Below, piece after piece: positions 25,109-33,341 of a stretch of 64,000 bases of DNA. Each line of letters begins with the position of its first letter. The stretch's first letter is position 1. This DNA comes from Flavobacteriaceae bacterium (GTDB lineage: Bacteria; Bacteroidota; Bacteroidia; Flavobacteriales; Flavobacteriaceae). Location: positions 1 through 64,000 of the forward strand of contig CANLLR010000009.1 of the NCBI GenBank assembly GCA_947491985.1, in the 5' to 3' direction. A program made the translations under genes and the position numbers. The notes below the pieces were generated by a model, which did not search any database, was not told where the DNA came from, and saw only the letters and a program-made list of their open reading frames with translations.

Positions 25109-25158
25109 AGCGAAGCGTTTCCATAGCGCAGCGTTTCCATAGCCCAAAGGGCGTTTCT
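25109..25158. repeat. 16-bp tandem repeat
   Basis: Two near-identical units, AGCGAAGCGTTTCCAT (25109-25124) and AGCGCAGCGTTTCCAT (25125-25140), are followed by a diverged third (25141-25158). The same word CGAAGCGTTTC occurs inverted in the 3' end of the MscS gene (about 24926-24945). It lies downstream of the thioesterase stop. Confidence 0.6.
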
Positions 25159-25180
25159 AAAAATCCAAAACAAAGCGTCT

Positions 25181-25570
25181 CTATTTTTTCAATCGATCTT
25201 CAATATATTCAATTTTTGTTTTTCCATGTGGCTGTGGTTTTCCGTTTATTCCCAAGCTGACCATCGTAATAGTGTCGATTGTAATGATGGTTTCTTTGGT
25301 CATCATGTTGCGGACTTCGCACTTTAAGGTTAATGAGGTATTACCAAATTTAATGACATCAATACCAATTTCTACGATATCACCTTGACGTGCCGAACTT
25401 CTGAAATTAATTTCCGACATGTGTTTGGTAACTATTCGGGGACTTTCTAACTGAATTATAGCATACAATGCAATTTCTTCATCAATCCAAGCCAAAAGTC
25501 TACCTCCAAAAAGGGTGCTGTTTGGATTTAAATCTTCTGGTTTAACCCATTTTCGTGTGTGAAATCTCAT
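25181..25570 (-). CDS. Acyl-CoA thioesterase (hotdog fold, YciA-like)
   Basis: The 129-aa hotdog-fold protein has the acyl-CoA hydrolase pattern: NSTLFGGRLLAWIDEE near residues 16-32, with the family's N..G...D active-site arrangement, then INFRSSARQGDIVEIG. Such enzymes release CoA from a range of acyl-CoAs in the cytoplasm. It is monocistronic and divergent from the ompA-like gene. Confidence 0.82.
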   Translation of the reverse strand: MRFHTRKWVKPEDLNPNSTLFGGRLLAWIDEEIALYAIIQLESPRIVTKHMSEINFRSSARQGDIVEIGIDVIKFGNTSLTLKCEVRNMMTKETIITIDTITMVSLGINGKPQPHGKTKIEYIEDRLKK

Positions 25571-25685
25571 TTAATTTATATGTTGAATAGTACAAAAATA
25601 ATGATATAATTATAACTTTAAATACAACCATTTTTATTTATTTACTATTTGTAGGAAATGGCAGTTGCTTTTTTAGCTTAAAAAA

Positions 25686-25716
25686 TTGTTAATCTGTTAT
25701 TTTTAGTATAGTTTTG
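25686..25716 (+). promoter_or_regulatory. Promoter of the OmpA-family gene
   Basis: TTG at 25686-25688 and TAGTTTTG at 25709-25716 match the Bacteroidota -33/-7 pattern, with 20 bases between them. The ATG is 31 bases downstream. This is the best-formed promoter in the window. Confidence 0.65.
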
Positions 25717-25747
25717 CAAATTAAGTTATCAAAAATTAAGTTTTATC

Positions 25748-27091
25748 ATGAAAAAAAGTACTTTAATTTTAATAGGATTGTTTAGTTCATTTGTTGCTTT
25801 CTCTCAAAATGAAAGTAAACAAGACAATTCTGAAAGAAATAGCAATTGGATTTTGGAAGGTTCGATAGGTAACATTAAAGGTTTAAAACCGTATGCTGAA
25901 AATTATTTTTCAAGCAAATCAAGCGGAGTTTTCGGACAATGGGAGCCTAATAGTTTCGCAATTGGTGGAAGATATTTGATGGGTGAAGTTTTTAGTGTTA
26001 AAGCAAGTGCAGGATATGACCGTTTTAGAAATTTTAACAGTGAAAGTATAGTTACAGGTCAAGAAGCCAAGCCATTTGATATGCGACAAATTAATCTTCA
26101 AGTGCAAGGATTTGTTAATGGTGCAAAATTGTTTAATGTTAGTGATCAATTAGGACGTTTTGGTTTGCTCATTCATGGTGGAGTTCAAGTAGTGGCTATG
26201 ACATCTAAAACTGAAAATATTTGGATACCTAATGGTGAACTTGAAAATCACAACTATAATCAAACGGAATATAACGGAGGATTAATATTAGGTGTTACAC
26301 CTCAATATAGAATTACAAATAGATTAGCGGTTCAATTGGATTTTACTTCGGTTCATAATTACAGACAACACTTTAATTGGGACGGTTCTTTCAGCGATGA
26401 TAGAGAAAATTTATCAGGAAGCACGATTTCACTTAATTTAGGATTGAGTTTCTCTTTAGACAAAAACACAATGCACGGCGATTGGTTCGTTAACCCTAAA
26501 AAAGAGGATCAAAAAATTAAAGTTCTTGAAAATAGACTTAATGACCTAGAAACACTAATGAACGATACCGATAAGGATGGTGTTCCAGATTATTTGGATC
26601 AAGAAAATAATTCGGTTTCTGGAGTTGCTGTAGATTCAAGAGGCAAAATGTTAGACATCAACAGAAATGGCGTACCGGATGAAATGGAAAGAGGTAAAGA
26701 CGGAATGAACGGAATTAATACTGCCAATAATGTAAGTAAAGATGATGCAATCAAAATGTTTATTGAAAAAGGATATATTAATGTATTCTACGATTTAGGA
26801 AAAGACGTTCCAAATAGTGGTTCAACCAATAATGTATTCTATATTGTTAAATTCTTGAAAAATTACCCAGACGCTAAAATCACTTTGATGGGATTTGCTG
26901 ATGAAAGAGGATCGAGTGAAATAAATGATGCTTTATCCGCTAGAAGAGCTAAAAACTTATCTGATATTATCAAAGCATCAGGAATTGATACTAGCAGAAT
27001 CAAGATTGTAGGTAAAGGTGAAAGCACTGAATTCTTGAGTACCGAATTAGGCTATGACTTATCAAGAAGAGTATCTGTAAAATTAGAATAA
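25748..27091 (+). CDS. OmpA family outer membrane protein with thrombospondin type 3-like linker
   Basis: The 447-aa protein starts with a Sec signal peptide (MKKSTLILIGLFSSFVAFSQ). A beta-barrel-like region follows (about residues 30-235), then a short coiled segment, then calcium-binding thrombospondin type 3-like repeats (DTDKDGVPDYLDQE, DINRNGVPDEME; about 275-320). The C-terminal OmpA peptidoglycan-binding domain (about 340-447) has GFADERGSSEINDALSARRA. It anchors the outer membrane to peptidoglycan. It has its own strong promoter and a perfect terminator, so it is expressed alone and probably at a high level. Confidence 0.9.
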   Translation: MKKSTLILIGLFSSFVAFSQNESKQDNSERNSNWILEGSIGNIKGLKPYAENYFSSKSSGVFGQWEPNSFAIGGRYLMGEVFSVKASAGYDRFRNFNSESIVTGQEAKPFDMRQINLQVQGFVNGAKLFNVSDQLGRFGLLIHGGVQVVAMTSKTENIWIPNGELENHNYNQTEYNGGLILGVTPQYRITNRLAVQLDFTSVHNYRQHFNWDGSFSDDRENLSGSTISLNLGLSFSLDKNTMHGDWFVNPKKEDQKIKVLENRLNDLETLMNDTDKDGVPDYLDQENNSVSGVAVDSRGKMLDINRNGVPDEMERGKDGMNGINTANNVSKDDAIKMFIEKGYINVFYDLGKDVPNSGSTNNVFYIVKFLKNYPDAKITLMGFADERGSSEINDALSARRAKNLSDIIKASGIDTSRIKIVGKGESTEFLSTELGYDLSRRVSVKLE

Positions 27092-27120
27092 TTAACAAAT
27101 CGTTCTTAATAACTATATCA

Positions 27121-27152
27121 AACCTCTGTTTTTTTAACAGAGGTTTTTTTTA
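27121..27152 (+). terminator. Terminator after the OmpA-family gene
   Basis: The perfect 10-bp stem AACCTCTGTT / AACAGAGGTT with a 5-T loop is followed by a T-rich run (TTTTTTTATC). Confidence 0.85.
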
Positions 27153-27168
27153 TCTTTAAAAGAAAAAA

Positions 27169-27570
27169 ATGAAATCAAGAGATAGTGCTTTGTTGTCCTT
27201 ACGTGAAGATGTCATAGGAACTGTAAACAGTCAGTCATCATCTGAAGAATTTTTTCAAAATAAAACCCTTCGACCTATTTTAAAATTGCAAAATGATTTA
27301 TTTGTAGTGGTTTTTTTGAATTATGTAGTAAAACAAAAAGGCACTTTTTTTTCATTGACAGCGGATAAAAAATTAACTTATATCGAGAATACTATTCAAC
27401 GCGATATAAAGTTTAGAAACTCACTAAAAGGAATGGTGATTGCTTTATTTACCACGCAAGAATACGAGCAATACATTCAAAATTCATCCAGTTTGAACAA
27501 ACGAATGATGAACATGTTGATTGAACGTTTAAAAAGTCAAGTGCAATTATTAGAAAAAGTGGAATTATAG
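27169..27570 (+). CDS. Conserved hypothetical protein
   Basis: The 133-aa soluble protein opens MKSRDSALLSLREDVIG and contains TLRPILKLQNDLFVVVFLNY. I have the impression that this pattern is conserved in flavobacteria, but I know of no function. Its 3' end overlaps the convergent HAD gene by 34 bases. It starts 17 bases after the OmpA terminator hairpin. Confidence 0.6.
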   Translation: MKSRDSALLSLREDVIGTVNSQSSSEEFFQNKTLRPILKLQNDLFVVVFLNYVVKQKGTFFSLTADKKLTYIENTIQRDIKFRNSLKGMVIALFTTQEYEQYIQNSSSLNKRMMNMLIERLKSQVQLLEKVEL

Positions 27571-28130
27571 TTTTTTAGAAATTGATATATCGCTGCCCAA
27601 CTTGTAGTTTGTAAAGAAATATATGGGAGTAACTCTTCGTATTTTGATTGAATTTCGGTTGCTCCTAATGCAGGATTGTTATCAATGAAAATAGCCTTTG
27701 TTTCAAGGTTTTTTGCAAATTCAACATCCGTAAGTCTATCGCCAATCATAAAAGAATTCGCTAGATCATAGTTTGGATTGTTGATGTATTCGGTAACCAT
27801 AGCTGTTCCAGGTTTTCGCGTTGGTTTTTTATCTTCTGGAAAGGAATCATCAATAAATACTTTGCTAAAAATAATCCCCTCGTTTTTAAAAACTTTCAAA
27901 ATTTTGTTGTGAATGCTCCAAAATGTATTTTTGGGCAATACTTTGGTTCCTAACCCATCCTGATTGGTTACCATCACCAATTCGTAATTCATTTTACGAG
28001 CAATTTTACCCAAATAACGAAATACTTCAGGATAAAACTCCAATTCATCTAAAGTATCTAAAATATAATCAGGTGCCTTTGCTTCGTTCACTATCGTTCC
28101 GTCTCGATCAATAAATAATACTTTCTTCAT
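27537..28130 (-). CDS. HAD family phosphatase, HisB N-terminal domain-like
   Basis: The protein of about 197 aa has the HAD motifs: motif I FIDRDGTI near the N-terminus, motif II VMVTNQDG, and motif IV IGDRLTDVEFA. It looks like the histidinol-phosphatase half of HisB or a GmhB-like phosphatase, alone and outside a his operon. The substrate cannot be set from sequence. The ATG at 28130 (MKKVLFIDRDG) is the natural start; the longer frame uses a TTG inside the neighbouring terminator. It overlaps the convergent 133-aa gene by 34 bases. Confidence 0.78.
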   Translation of the reverse strand: MKKVLFIDRDGTIVNEAKAPDYILDTLDELEFYPEVFRYLGKIARKMNYELVMVTNQDGLGTKVLPKNTFWSIHNKILKVFKNEGIIFSKVFIDDSFPEDKKPTRKPGTAMVTEYINNPNYDLANSFMIGDRLTDVEFAKNLETKAIFIDNNPALGATEIQSKYEELLPYISLQTTSWAAIYQFLKNYNSTFSNNCT

Positions 28131-28144
28131 GCTATTAAAATAAA

Positions 28145-28170
28145 AAACCGTTTGCAAAGACAAACGGTTT
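28145..28170 (-). terminator. Terminator of the DUF2231 gene
   Basis: The perfect 10-bp stem AAACCGTTTG / CAAACGGTTT is followed on the minus strand by a T-rich run. It lies 20 bases past the DUF2231 stop and only 15 bases ahead of the HAD gene start, so the HAD gene must use a very short leader or read-through. Confidence 0.8.
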
Positions 28171-28189
28171 TGATTAAAATTTTATGCAT

Positions 28190-28696
28190 TTATTCGTTCT
28201 CTTTTTCACCTTCATTTTCGCCAGCTGTAGCATTTTGGTCAGCTCCTGTTGTGGCATTGGCTCTAATTTCGGTATGACGTATTTCGCCACCTGATGTCCC
28301 AACTTGTTGTGCTAAAAACACACCAACAGCAGCAATAACAAGCACTACATAGGTAATCAAATTCGCTTTTGCATTATTTTTTACATTCATATACAAACCA
28401 ATTAACGAAGCAAAACCAAGAACATACATCACTATGGCAAATTTTTCAGCCAATTCTTCGTGCTCGTGAATTATTTGATCGGTAACTCCGGGTAAGTTTT
28501 CGGCAATCTCCTCTGCTCCTTCTCCGGTTGACATACTAAAAAAAGCAAAAACTGCTGCAACAACAAAAAGAAAATAAGCTACATTCTTCGTTGTACTGTT
28601 TTTGAAAAGTAATCCAACAATTAAAATTCCCAACCCAAATATCGTCCCAATAATTGGAAAATGGTTTACTACCAGGTGTAAATGTGCATCGTTCAT
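28190..28696 (-). CDS. DUF2231 family membrane protein
   Basis: The 168-aa protein has four predicted transmembrane helices with conserved histidines (HLHLVVNHFPIIG, IHEHEELAEKFAI) of the DUF2231 type and a polar Asn/Glu-rich C-terminal tail. Its function is not established; histidines at membrane edges could bind haem or metal. Its promoter region carries three CTTAA-type repeats that resemble a response-regulator operator, so it is probably controlled by the two-component system encoded just upstream. Confidence 0.75.
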   Translation of the reverse strand: MNDAHLHLVVNHFPIIGTIFGLGILIVGLLFKNSTTKNVAYFLFVVAAVFAFFSMSTGEGAEEIAENLPGVTDQIIHEHEELAEKFAIVMYVLGFASLIGLYMNVKNNAKANLITYVVLVIAAVGVFLAQQVGTSGGEIRHTEIRANATTGADQNATAGENEGEKENE

Positions 28697-28712
28697 AATG
28701 TTCTATTTTTAT

Positions 28713-28740
28713 CAAAGTTAATTTTTTAAATTTAAACAAA
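28713..28740 (-). promoter_or_regulatory. Probable promoter of the DUF2231 gene
   Basis: The minus strand reads TTTG (28740-28737), 16 bases, then TAACTTTG (28720-28713), an exact -7 match 17 bases ahead of the ATG. The operator-like repeats at 28742-28768 abut the -33 side. Confidence 0.55.
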
Positions 28741-28741
28741 G

Positions 28742-28768
28742 CTTAAATACAACTTAAGTTTTTCTTAG
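28742..28768. promoter_or_regulatory. Operator-like CTTAA direct repeats (OmpR-class response regulator)
   Basis: CTTAA-N6-CTTAA-N6-CTTAG gives three half-sites at exact 11-base steps (28742, 28753, 28764). The spacing and sequence equal the CTTAA-N6-CTTAA box described for PmrA/QseB-type response regulators. The array sits just upstream of the DUF2231 promoter and overlaps the stop codon of the histidine kinase gene. Confidence 0.55.
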
Positions 28769-30141
28769 TTTATCTTTAAAATAACTGTCGTTCCCTTTTC
28801 TTCTTCACTTTTAAAATCAATTTCAATAGCAAGCAATGAACACAAACGTTTCACTATAGACAATCCCAAACCAGTTCCTTTAATAGCTGGATTTTTAGAA
28901 TTATCTGCGCGATAAAAGGAATTAAAAATTTTGTTTAAATCGGACGAAGGAATTCCGATTCCTGTATCAACAATGGTGAGTAAAGTGTGTTGATTTTCTT
29001 TTTCTAACGTGATGGCAACCGTACCGTTTTGAATGGAGTATTTTAACGCATTGGATAACAAATTACTTATTATAATCGAAAGCAAATAGTAATCGGATTG
29101 TACGTAAAATTCGTCTTTAAAATTGGTAATGACAGCAATTTTTTTAACGGTTATTATTTCTGAATAACGCGACAAACTATCTAAAATTAAGGCATTGAGA
29201 TACACACTTTCAATGGTGTTATTTTGCTTCTGATTTTCAAATCGCGCCAATAAAAGCAACTCGTCGACTAACGTGTTCAATCGATCGACTTCTGTAACAC
29301 AAAAGTTGATTTTATCTTCGTACTCTTTCTTTTCTCTGGGTTTGCGAATCAATACTTCGAGGGTTCCTTTGATGATGGCTAACGGTGTTCGCAATTCGTG
29401 GGAAGCATCGGAGGTAAATTGCTTTTCTCTTTCTACTGCTTCTTCCATCCTATCCAATAAATCGTTGATGGTTTGTGAGAGAATAAATAATTCGTCTTTG
29501 TTTATAGGCAAATCAATGCGTGTTTTTAAATTGTCTCTTGTAATTTTTCGTGAAGTATTGATGATTGATTTGATGGGTTGAATACTTTTTCCGGCAAAAA
29601 ATCGCGCAATCAAAAACAGCACAATTAAGATAATTGGATACGTAACTAATAAGATTTTTAATAAAATAAAAATGATTTCAAAATCGTCTAAAGACATTGC
29701 AACCACAATATATCCGACCACTTTGCCATTATTTAAAATGGGAGCTTGAATTTGACGAATCGGATTTTTGTTAAGTGATGATTCGATGTATTTATCGTTA
29801 TATTCATCACCTAAAAGTACGAGATTGGAGTTTTTTAAATTGGGAGATTTGTCGATTAGCTTTTTGTTGTTGTCGTAAAATTCAACAAAAACCGGATTAA
29901 CATCTATCGAATTGTGCTCACGGGCGCGCCATTGGTCGACTTGAATTAAGTATGTATCATTAGAATCAAGGGTAACGTCGTCAAGATGCTTTTGTAATTC
30001 TTCATTAATTTGCTCGTCGATATGTTGGTCCACACTAAAGCTAATGACTTGATAGATTACCAAAAAAACTACAGCAATAAGTAACGCTGTGCTTAGAATG
30101 TAATTAAATGCAATTCTGTTTTTATAGGATAATGAAAACAT
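28765..30141 (-). CDS. Sensor histidine kinase
   Basis: The 458-aa class I histidine kinase has two transmembrane helices (about 12-33 and 160-182) flanking a periplasmic sensor of about 125 residues. It then has a HAMP region, the H-box DASHELRTPLAIIKG, the N-box LLSNALKYS, and the G boxes VDTGIGIPSSD and GTGLGLSIVKRL. It overlaps or abuts the response regulator gene and would phosphorylate it. The ligand is unknown. The gene order places it downstream of the thioredoxin-ApbE-DUF4266-DUF3570 genes, so it may sense an envelope redox or metal state. Confidence 0.9.
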   Translation of the reverse strand: MFSLSYKNRIAFNYILSTALLIAVVFLVIYQVISFSVDQHIDEQINEELQKHLDDVTLDSNDTYLIQVDQWRAREHNSIDVNPVFVEFYDNNKKLIDKSPNLKNSNLVLLGDEYNDKYIESSLNKNPIRQIQAPILNNGKVVGYIVVAMSLDDFEIIFILLKILLVTYPIILIVLFLIARFFAGKSIQPIKSIINTSRKITRDNLKTRIDLPINKDELFILSQTINDLLDRMEEAVEREKQFTSDASHELRTPLAIIKGTLEVLIRKPREKKEYEDKINFCVTEVDRLNTLVDELLLLARFENQKQNNTIESVYLNALILDSLSRYSEIITVKKIAVITNFKDEFYVQSDYYLLSIIISNLLSNALKYSIQNGTVAITLEKENQHTLLTIVDTGIGIPSSDLNKIFNSFYRADNSKNPAIKGTGLGLSIVKRLCSLLAIEIDFKSEEEKGTTVILKIN

Positions 30142-30142
30142 A

Positions 30143-30811
30143 CTAATTTAAATCATTGGCAATATAGCCTACGCCACGTATGGTTTTGATGCTTTCGTCG
30201 TCTTTATTCAAGTTGAGTTTTTTTCGAATGGCATTCATAAAAACATCAATGACTCCAGTATCGTATTCAAAATGAATGTCCCAAACGTCTTCAATAATTT
30301 GTGTTCGCGTACAAACTTTGCCTTTATTTCTTATCAAATATAACAATAATTCATATTCGCGTTGTGTTAAATTGATTTCAACAGTATTGCTAAAAACTTG
30401 GTGTTTGGATTGTATAATTTTAATGTTACTCAATACCAAAGTATCGTCTTCGTTTTGACTTCGAAAATGAATTTTAATACGTTCTAATAATTCTTCAAAA
30501 CTGAATGGCTTTTTGATGTAATCATTAGCCCCAGCGCGCAATCCTTGGATTGTATCTTGAATAGTATCTTTGGCAGTAAGAAATAAAATAGGTGTTGTAG
30601 TATTTTTATTTCGGAAAGCTTTGCAGACTTCTAAACCTGACATTTGAGGCATCATCCAATCCAAAAGAATTAAATCAAACATATTAGTCAGCGCCAACTC
30701 CAATCCATCAGCTCCATTTGATGCGAATGTTACGGAATATCCTTCTTCTTCGAGACCTTGTTTTAAAAAATCTGAAATTCCTTTTTCGTCTTCAACAATT
30801 AAAATCTTCAT
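30143..30811 (-). CDS. OmpR-family response regulator
   Basis: The 222-aa protein has an N-terminal receiver domain with the phosphoacceptor Asp in LILLDWMMP and the switch Lys in YIKKPFSFEEL. A C-terminal OmpR/PhoB winged helix follows (LTQREYELLLYLIRNKG). It lies 2 bases from the DUF3570 stop and 1 base from the kinase start, so the genes are co-transcribed. The CTTAA-N6-CTTAA repeats at 28742 and around 33865-33920 are good candidates for its binding sites. Confidence 0.9.
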   Translation of the reverse strand: MKILIVEDEKGISDFLKQGLEEEGYSVTFASNGADGLELALTNMFDLILLDWMMPQMSGLEVCKAFRNKNTTTPILFLTAKDTIQDTIQGLRAGANDYIKKPFSFEELLERIKIHFRSQNEDDTLVLSNIKIIQSKHQVFSNTVEINLTQREYELLLYLIRNKGKVCTRTQIIEDVWDIHFEYDTGVIDVFMNAIRKKLNLNKDDESIKTIRGVGYIANDLN

Positions 30812-30813
30812 CC

Positions 30814-32127
30814 TTATTGCACTATAAACTTAAACCCAAGCGTACCAATATTAGCGTTCAATCCATCGCTTCTATCATAATGGTTGAAACGGAAGTCGAT
30901 ATTTTTCAATCCAAATTTCCAAATGTGTGCTTTCGTAAAAACATCCGTATAACTCATTCCCAAACCATATTGATTGGCTGAGAAACTCGATAAATCAAAA
31001 TCAGAAGTATAAAATTTTTCGGTTGACAAATGGGTTTCATAAGGTGCGAAATACTTCGATTGCGTTTGTGTATAATACCTAAACATTGGTATCACCGTAA
31101 ATTTATCTGAAATTTTTATAGGTACTTCTATAGAAGCGGTGTGTGCTGTAATATCCCAACTATCGGTATAATAACGATAGTAAGTTCGAACAACGAAACG
31201 CTCATTGAGGTAGTAATTCCATCGCATTCCAAAAGGTAATTTGAAACGCGTATTGGGTAATTTTTCAATCGCATCCGCTAATTGATAGGCACCTTGATTG
31301 TTTTCATTTTCATAATTGGAGATGAAAGTCGGATTTCCGATATAAAAATTTGCTTTGTCAGCAAAATAAATTCGATGGTATGGAGACGACAATTTTCCTT
31401 GTTGTTGCACCACATCAAAAAACAGTGAGAATTGTGTTTTTTTGTTGACTACTTGCGAAAAACCAACAGTGGCTGAATATGAATTTCGTGCTGTCGAATC
31501 CCATTCGGTAAACGAAGGAGCATATGCTGGATTGGTAAGAACGCCATTCCCAAGTCGGAATTCAAATGGATAAATCGGACGCCATTGGTCGATATAAGCA
31601 TTGACTTTTAATGAAATTTCAGAATTTTTATTGTTGAATAATTTCGCAATTCCACCACCAAAACCAACTGATGTATAATCGTATTCGTTTGAAAACGAAA
31701 CATCGACATTATAAACCAAATTTCGATTATTACTACTGTGATTGTAATTGGCTACTAACGAAACCAAAGCATCTTGCTCTGAAGCACCTGATGAACTCTG
31801 CCAAGGTGATGGATTGCTCGAATCGTAAGGGTTTATATTACTTGACGAAGCTGAAGTGTAGGCCGAGATTCCGACATCAATGGTCAACACATCATCATCA
31901 TTCAAGGGCATTGCCACGACAATATTAGATGCGATATCGGTTAGTTTTTCTGATCCAATTCCACCCGAAACCGACGAGTGAACGCCATCTTGTTTATAAT
32001 AACTGGCTAGGAAATCGACTTCTGTAGCTTCTAACACGCGTTTTTTAAAAACGACTGTAGAATCAGCTTCTTGAGAAAATGCACAAGTTGTGAGTAGAAA
32101 TAGAAAAATTGCTATATTGTTTTTCAC
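30814..32127 (-). CDS. DUF3570 family predicted outer-membrane protein with SGAS motif
   Basis: The 437-aa protein has a signal peptide (MKNNIAIFLFLLTTCAFSQ) and a run of amphipathic beta strands with aromatic belts, ending in an aliphatic/aromatic strand (IGTLGFKFIVQ) typical of outer-membrane barrels. Near residues 111-116 it carries SSSGAS before EQDALVSL. SGA[ST] is the core of the ApbE flavinylation target, and an ApbE gene is two genes upstream. I infer that this protein could carry covalent FMN facing the periplasm. DUF3570 has no settled function. Confidence 0.8.
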   Translation of the reverse strand: MKNNIAIFLFLLTTCAFSQEADSTVVFKKRVLEATEVDFLASYYKQDGVHSSVSGGIGSEKLTDIASNIVVAMPLNDDDVLTIDVGISAYTSASSSNINPYDSSNPSPWQSSSGASEQDALVSLVANYNHSSNNRNLVYNVDVSFSNEYDYTSVGFGGGIAKLFNNKNSEISLKVNAYIDQWRPIYPFEFRLGNGVLTNPAYAPSFTEWDSTARNSYSATVGFSQVVNKKTQFSLFFDVVQQQGKLSSPYHRIYFADKANFYIGNPTFISNYENENNQGAYQLADAIEKLPNTRFKLPFGMRWNYYLNERFVVRTYYRYYTDSWDITAHTASIEVPIKISDKFTVIPMFRYYTQTQSKYFAPYETHLSTEKFYTSDFDLSSFSANQYGLGMSYTDVFTKAHIWKFGLKNIDFRFNHYDRSDGLNANIGTLGFKFIVQ

Positions 32128-32140
32128 TTTTAATGTTTAA

Positions 32141-32350
32141 TTAGTTACAACCACAACCGCCACCCGATTTTCCACCGTTGGCTCCGGCAGCAGCTTCACG
32201 ATAGACTTGAAATGCGGTTTCGTAGCGCTCGGCTGTTTTGGCAGTAAGTTTCATGTCGGGATCGTTAATTTTTTCTTTCTCGTACTCTTTTACTGAAGTG
32301 CACGATTGTAATCCGAAAAGCAAAACACAAGCAATAACTAGCTTTTTCAT
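32141..32350 (-). CDS. DUF4266 family small lipoprotein
   Basis: The 69-aa precursor has a lipobox LQSC (Cys17), giving a mature lipoprotein of only 53 residues. It contains the family pattern INDPDMKLT and ends in a glycine-rich GGKSGGGCGCN with two closely spaced cysteines. The conserved Gly/Cys tail may bind metal or carry a modification. Its fixed company of DUF3570, ApbE and a thioredoxin points to an envelope redox function that has not been described, as far as I know. Confidence 0.85.
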   Translation of the reverse strand: MKKLVIACVLLFGLQSCTSVKEYEKEKINDPDMKLTAKTAERYETAFQVYREAAAGANGGKSGGGCGCN

Positions 32351-32353
32351 ATT

Positions 32354-33337
32354 TTATGATTTAAATTTTTCTACGTCGATTCCTTTAGAAGTATGCACTT
32401 TTCCTTGATCGTCAACGATAATGCATTCAATTCCTTTTAATTGATTTACTAAATCCAACCCTACTTCTACTCCCAGAACAAAAATTCCGGTAGCTAAAGC
32501 GTCAGCAACTTCGGTTTGTTTGGCAAAAACAGAAACACTAACAATGCCTATTGCCGGATAACCTGTTCGTGGATCAATAATATGGGAATAACGAACGCCA
32601 TTGAATTTTACAAATTTTTCATAACTTCCAGACGTTTCAACCGCACTGTCGATTAACGGAAAAGTGGCGAAAACTTTGTTCTTATTCATTGGATTGACAA
32701 TGCCTACGGTCCAAGATTTCCCATCCAATTGTTTTCCCCAAGTGTTGATGTCTCCCGAAACATTTACTATACCTGACGTACAACCTTTGGATTGCAATAA
32801 CACTTTAACTTTATCAGCAATATATCCTTGTCCAATGCCACCAAGTCCCAATTTCATCCCTTCCATTTTTAAAAATATAGTTTGCTCCTTCGGATTTAGA
32901 ATTACGTTTTTATACCCAATTTTTGCTACTGATTTTTTTATGGTCTCTTCTGTAGGCATTGTAGTCATACTTCCATCGAACTTCCAAATTTTATCCATAG
33001 AAGCATACGAAATATCAAAAGCACCATTGGTTAGTTTGGATATTTTGAGCGCTCTCTCGACCAATTCATAGACTTCCAAATCAACTTTTACTGCTTGTTT
33101 ACCGGCGTTGTTATTGACTTGTGAAATTTGTGTAGTCGGAATCCAATCTGAAATTAAGTTCTCAATACGTTTTACTTCGGCTATTGCCATGTTGGCCAAT
33201 TCATTTCCTTGCAATGTATCTTTAGCAATAACTGTAATTTCAAACGGACTTCCGAGCATTTGCAATTTCTTCTTATGAACCACTTGTCCAAAAGAGAAAA
33301 ATGAGACTAAAAGTAAAGTGATACAAAGTGACTTCAT
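32354..33337 (-). CDS. apbE: FAD:protein FMN transferase (ApbE)
   Basis: The 327-aa protein has a signal peptide (MKSLCITLLLVSFFSFGQ), so it acts in the periplasm. ApbE motifs are present: GLGGIGQGYIADKV, YSHIIDPRTGYP and ADALATGIFVLG (Mg and FAD binding). The enzyme transfers FMN from FAD to a Ser/Thr in a [ST]GA[ST]-type motif of extracytoplasmic proteins. No NqrC or RnfG gene is nearby. The SGAS of the DUF3570 protein in the same operon is a natural target candidate. Confidence 0.9.
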   Translation of the reverse strand: MKSLCITLLLVSFFSFGQVVHKKKLQMLGSPFEITVIAKDTLQGNELANMAIAEVKRIENLISDWIPTTQISQVNNNAGKQAVKVDLEVYELVERALKISKLTNGAFDISYASMDKIWKFDGSMTTMPTEETIKKSVAKIGYKNVILNPKEQTIFLKMEGMKLGLGGIGQGYIADKVKVLLQSKGCTSGIVNVSGDINTWGKQLDGKSWTVGIVNPMNKNKVFATFPLIDSAVETSGSYEKFVKFNGVRYSHIIDPRTGYPAIGIVSVSVFAKQTEVADALATGIFVLGVEVGLDLVNQLKGIECIIVDDQGKVHTSKGIDVEKFKS

Positions 33338-33341
33338 ATTT

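Noticed and set aside
25109..25158. CRISPR array
   Set aside because: The units are only 16 bases and directly tandem, with no spacers and no cas genes.
31671..31928. Open frame antisense to the DUF3570 gene
   Set aside because: It is basic, compositionally odd, has no initiation context and lies within a supported coding region.
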